Shown: in pieces, positions 5,539-6,119 of the stretch
Position numbering within the stretch: position 1 is the stretch's first letter
Layout: every line of letters starts with the position of its first letter
From: JAOUEA01 sp031364965
GTDB lineage: Bacteria > Actinomycetota > UBA4738 > HRBIN12
NCBI GenBank assembly: GCA_031364965.1
Contig: JANLXF010000300.1
Coordinates: 1 to 6,119 of the forward strand
Length of the DNA: 6,119 nt
Direction of reading: 5' to 3'
The notes under the pieces: model-generated
What the model was told of the DNA's origin: nothing
What the model saw: only the letters and a program-made list of their open reading frames with translations
The model's database searches: none
Program-made: the position numbers and the translations under genes

Positions 5539-6119
5539 ATGCGAATCCTGATCCTCGGCGGAGACGGCTACCTGGGGTGGCCCACCGCGATGCGGTTCTC
5601 GAGCCGCGGCCACGAGGTCCACCTCGTCGACAACTACCTGCGCCGCGAGGCGCACCGCGAGGCGGGCTCGGACTCCCTCACGCCGATCGCCGCGGGCCTG
5701 GCCCAGCGCGTCGCGGCCTGGAAGGACGTCACCGGCAACGACATCACCTACACCGAGGGCGACCTCACCGATTGGGACGTGACCGAGGCGCTCTTCCGTG
5801 GCTTCCGACCCGAAGCGGTCGTGCACTACGGCGAGATGCCCAGCGCCCCGTACTCGATGAAGGACCGGGCGCACGCCGTGTTCACCCAGACGAATAACGT
5901 GGTCAACACGCTGAACGTGATCTATGCGATCCGCGACATCGTGCCCGATTGCCACCTGGTGAAGCTCGGGACGATGGGCGAGTACGGGACGCCGAACATC
6001 GACATCGAAGAGGGCTATATCGAGATCAACCACAACGGGCGCAGCGACTACCTGCCGTTCCCCAAGCTCCCGGGATCCATGTACCACCTGTCGAAGGTCC
6101 ACGACTCGCACAACATCCA
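5539..6119 (+). CDS. sqdB: UDP-sulfoquinovose synthase (SQD1/SqdB), N-terminal part, cut by the window end
   Basis: This short-chain dehydrogenase/reductase-type enzyme converts UDP-glucose and sulfite to UDP-sulfoquinovose using bound NAD+. The product is the head-group donor for sulfoquinovosyl diacylglycerol, and in some archaea for surface glycans. Seen in the 193 visible codons: the Rossmann motif ILGGDGYLGWPTA (5-17), the adenine-ribose Asp in HLVDNYLRR (28-36), SLTPIA (46-51), VVHYGEMPSAPYSMKDR (94-110), TQTNNVVNTLNV (116-127), HLVKLGTMGEYGTPNIDIEE (139-158), HNGRSDYLPFPK (165-176) and YHLSKVHDSHNI (182-193). Thr145, Tyr182 and Lys186 occupy the catalytic Thr/Tyr/Lys positions of plant SQD1, and the long near-identical blocks separate it from ordinary UDP-glucose epimerases. 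GGAG at 5530-5533, 5 nt before the ATG, fixes the start. The family is about 380-400 aa, so roughly half lies beyond the window. Confidence 0.94.
   Translation, partial: MRILILGGDGYLGWPTAMRFSSRGHEVHLVDNYLRREAHREAGSDSLTPIAAGLAQRVAAWKDVTGNDITYTEGDLTDWDVTEALFRGFRPEAVVHYGEMPSAPYSMKDRAHAVFTQTNNVVNTLNVIYAIRDIVPDCHLVKLGTMGEYGTPNIDIEEGYIEINHNGRSDYLPFPKLPGSMYHLSKVHDSHNI

Noticed and set aside
4780..6111. Minus-strand open frame of 443 codons running under the SQD1 homologue
   Set aside because: The + strand carries unmistakable SQD1 motifs, and the antisense frame spans two unrelated + strand genes.
1..6119. CRISPR arrays, insertion sequences, tRNA or rRNA genes
   Set aside because: I saw no regularly spaced repeats, transposase motifs, terminal inverted repeats or tRNA-like cloverleaf sequence on either strand.

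Overview
The window is about 70% G+C (estimated by eye). All supported genes lie on the + strand and are tightly packed, with strong purine-rich ribosome binding sites and a TTGACA-type promoter. This suits a high-GC bacterium, most likely an actinobacterial lineage. That assignment rests only on composition and gene style; no rRNA or other marker gene is present.

Layout: (1) 34-1263, ornithine aminotransferase (rocD). (2) 1266-1898, a DUF402/FomD-Ntdp-like nucleotide phosphatase, starting 2 bases after the rocD stop. (3) 1899-2002, an intergenic stretch with a candidate promoter (TTGACA, 17-nt spacer, CAGGCT) and a perfect AGGAGG. (4) 2003-2158, a 51-codon GTG-started gene that is easy to miss. 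(5) 2171-4198, a 675-codon gene. Its N-terminal part resembles the glutamate-cysteine ligase/glutamine synthetase (GCS/GS) fold. A basic Pro-rich linker, one membrane helix, a Ser/Thr/Pro stalk and a four-cysteine extracytoplasmic domain follow. (6) 4242-5495, a class V aminotransferase of the 'cysteine desulfurase-like' type. (7) 5539 to the window end, the first 193 codons of a UDP-sulfoquinovose synthase (SQD1/SqdB).

The genes appear to fall into three functional blocks. The rocD-DUF402 pair looks like one transcript for ornithine/arginine catabolism plus a housekeeping phosphatase. The small gene and the ligase-like membrane protein probably share the promoter at 1941 and are only 12 nt apart, so they are candidates for a functional pair. 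The last two genes may be read from the same transcript or from a weak promoter at 5497. The SQD1 homologue points to synthesis of a sulfoquinovose-containing lipid or glycan.

The part most worth a second look is the small acidic peptide gene next to a membrane-anchored GCS/GS-fold protein. The geometry recalls peptide-tag/ligase pairs such as Pup/PafA, but no sequence similarity to Pup is visible and the functional link is inference.
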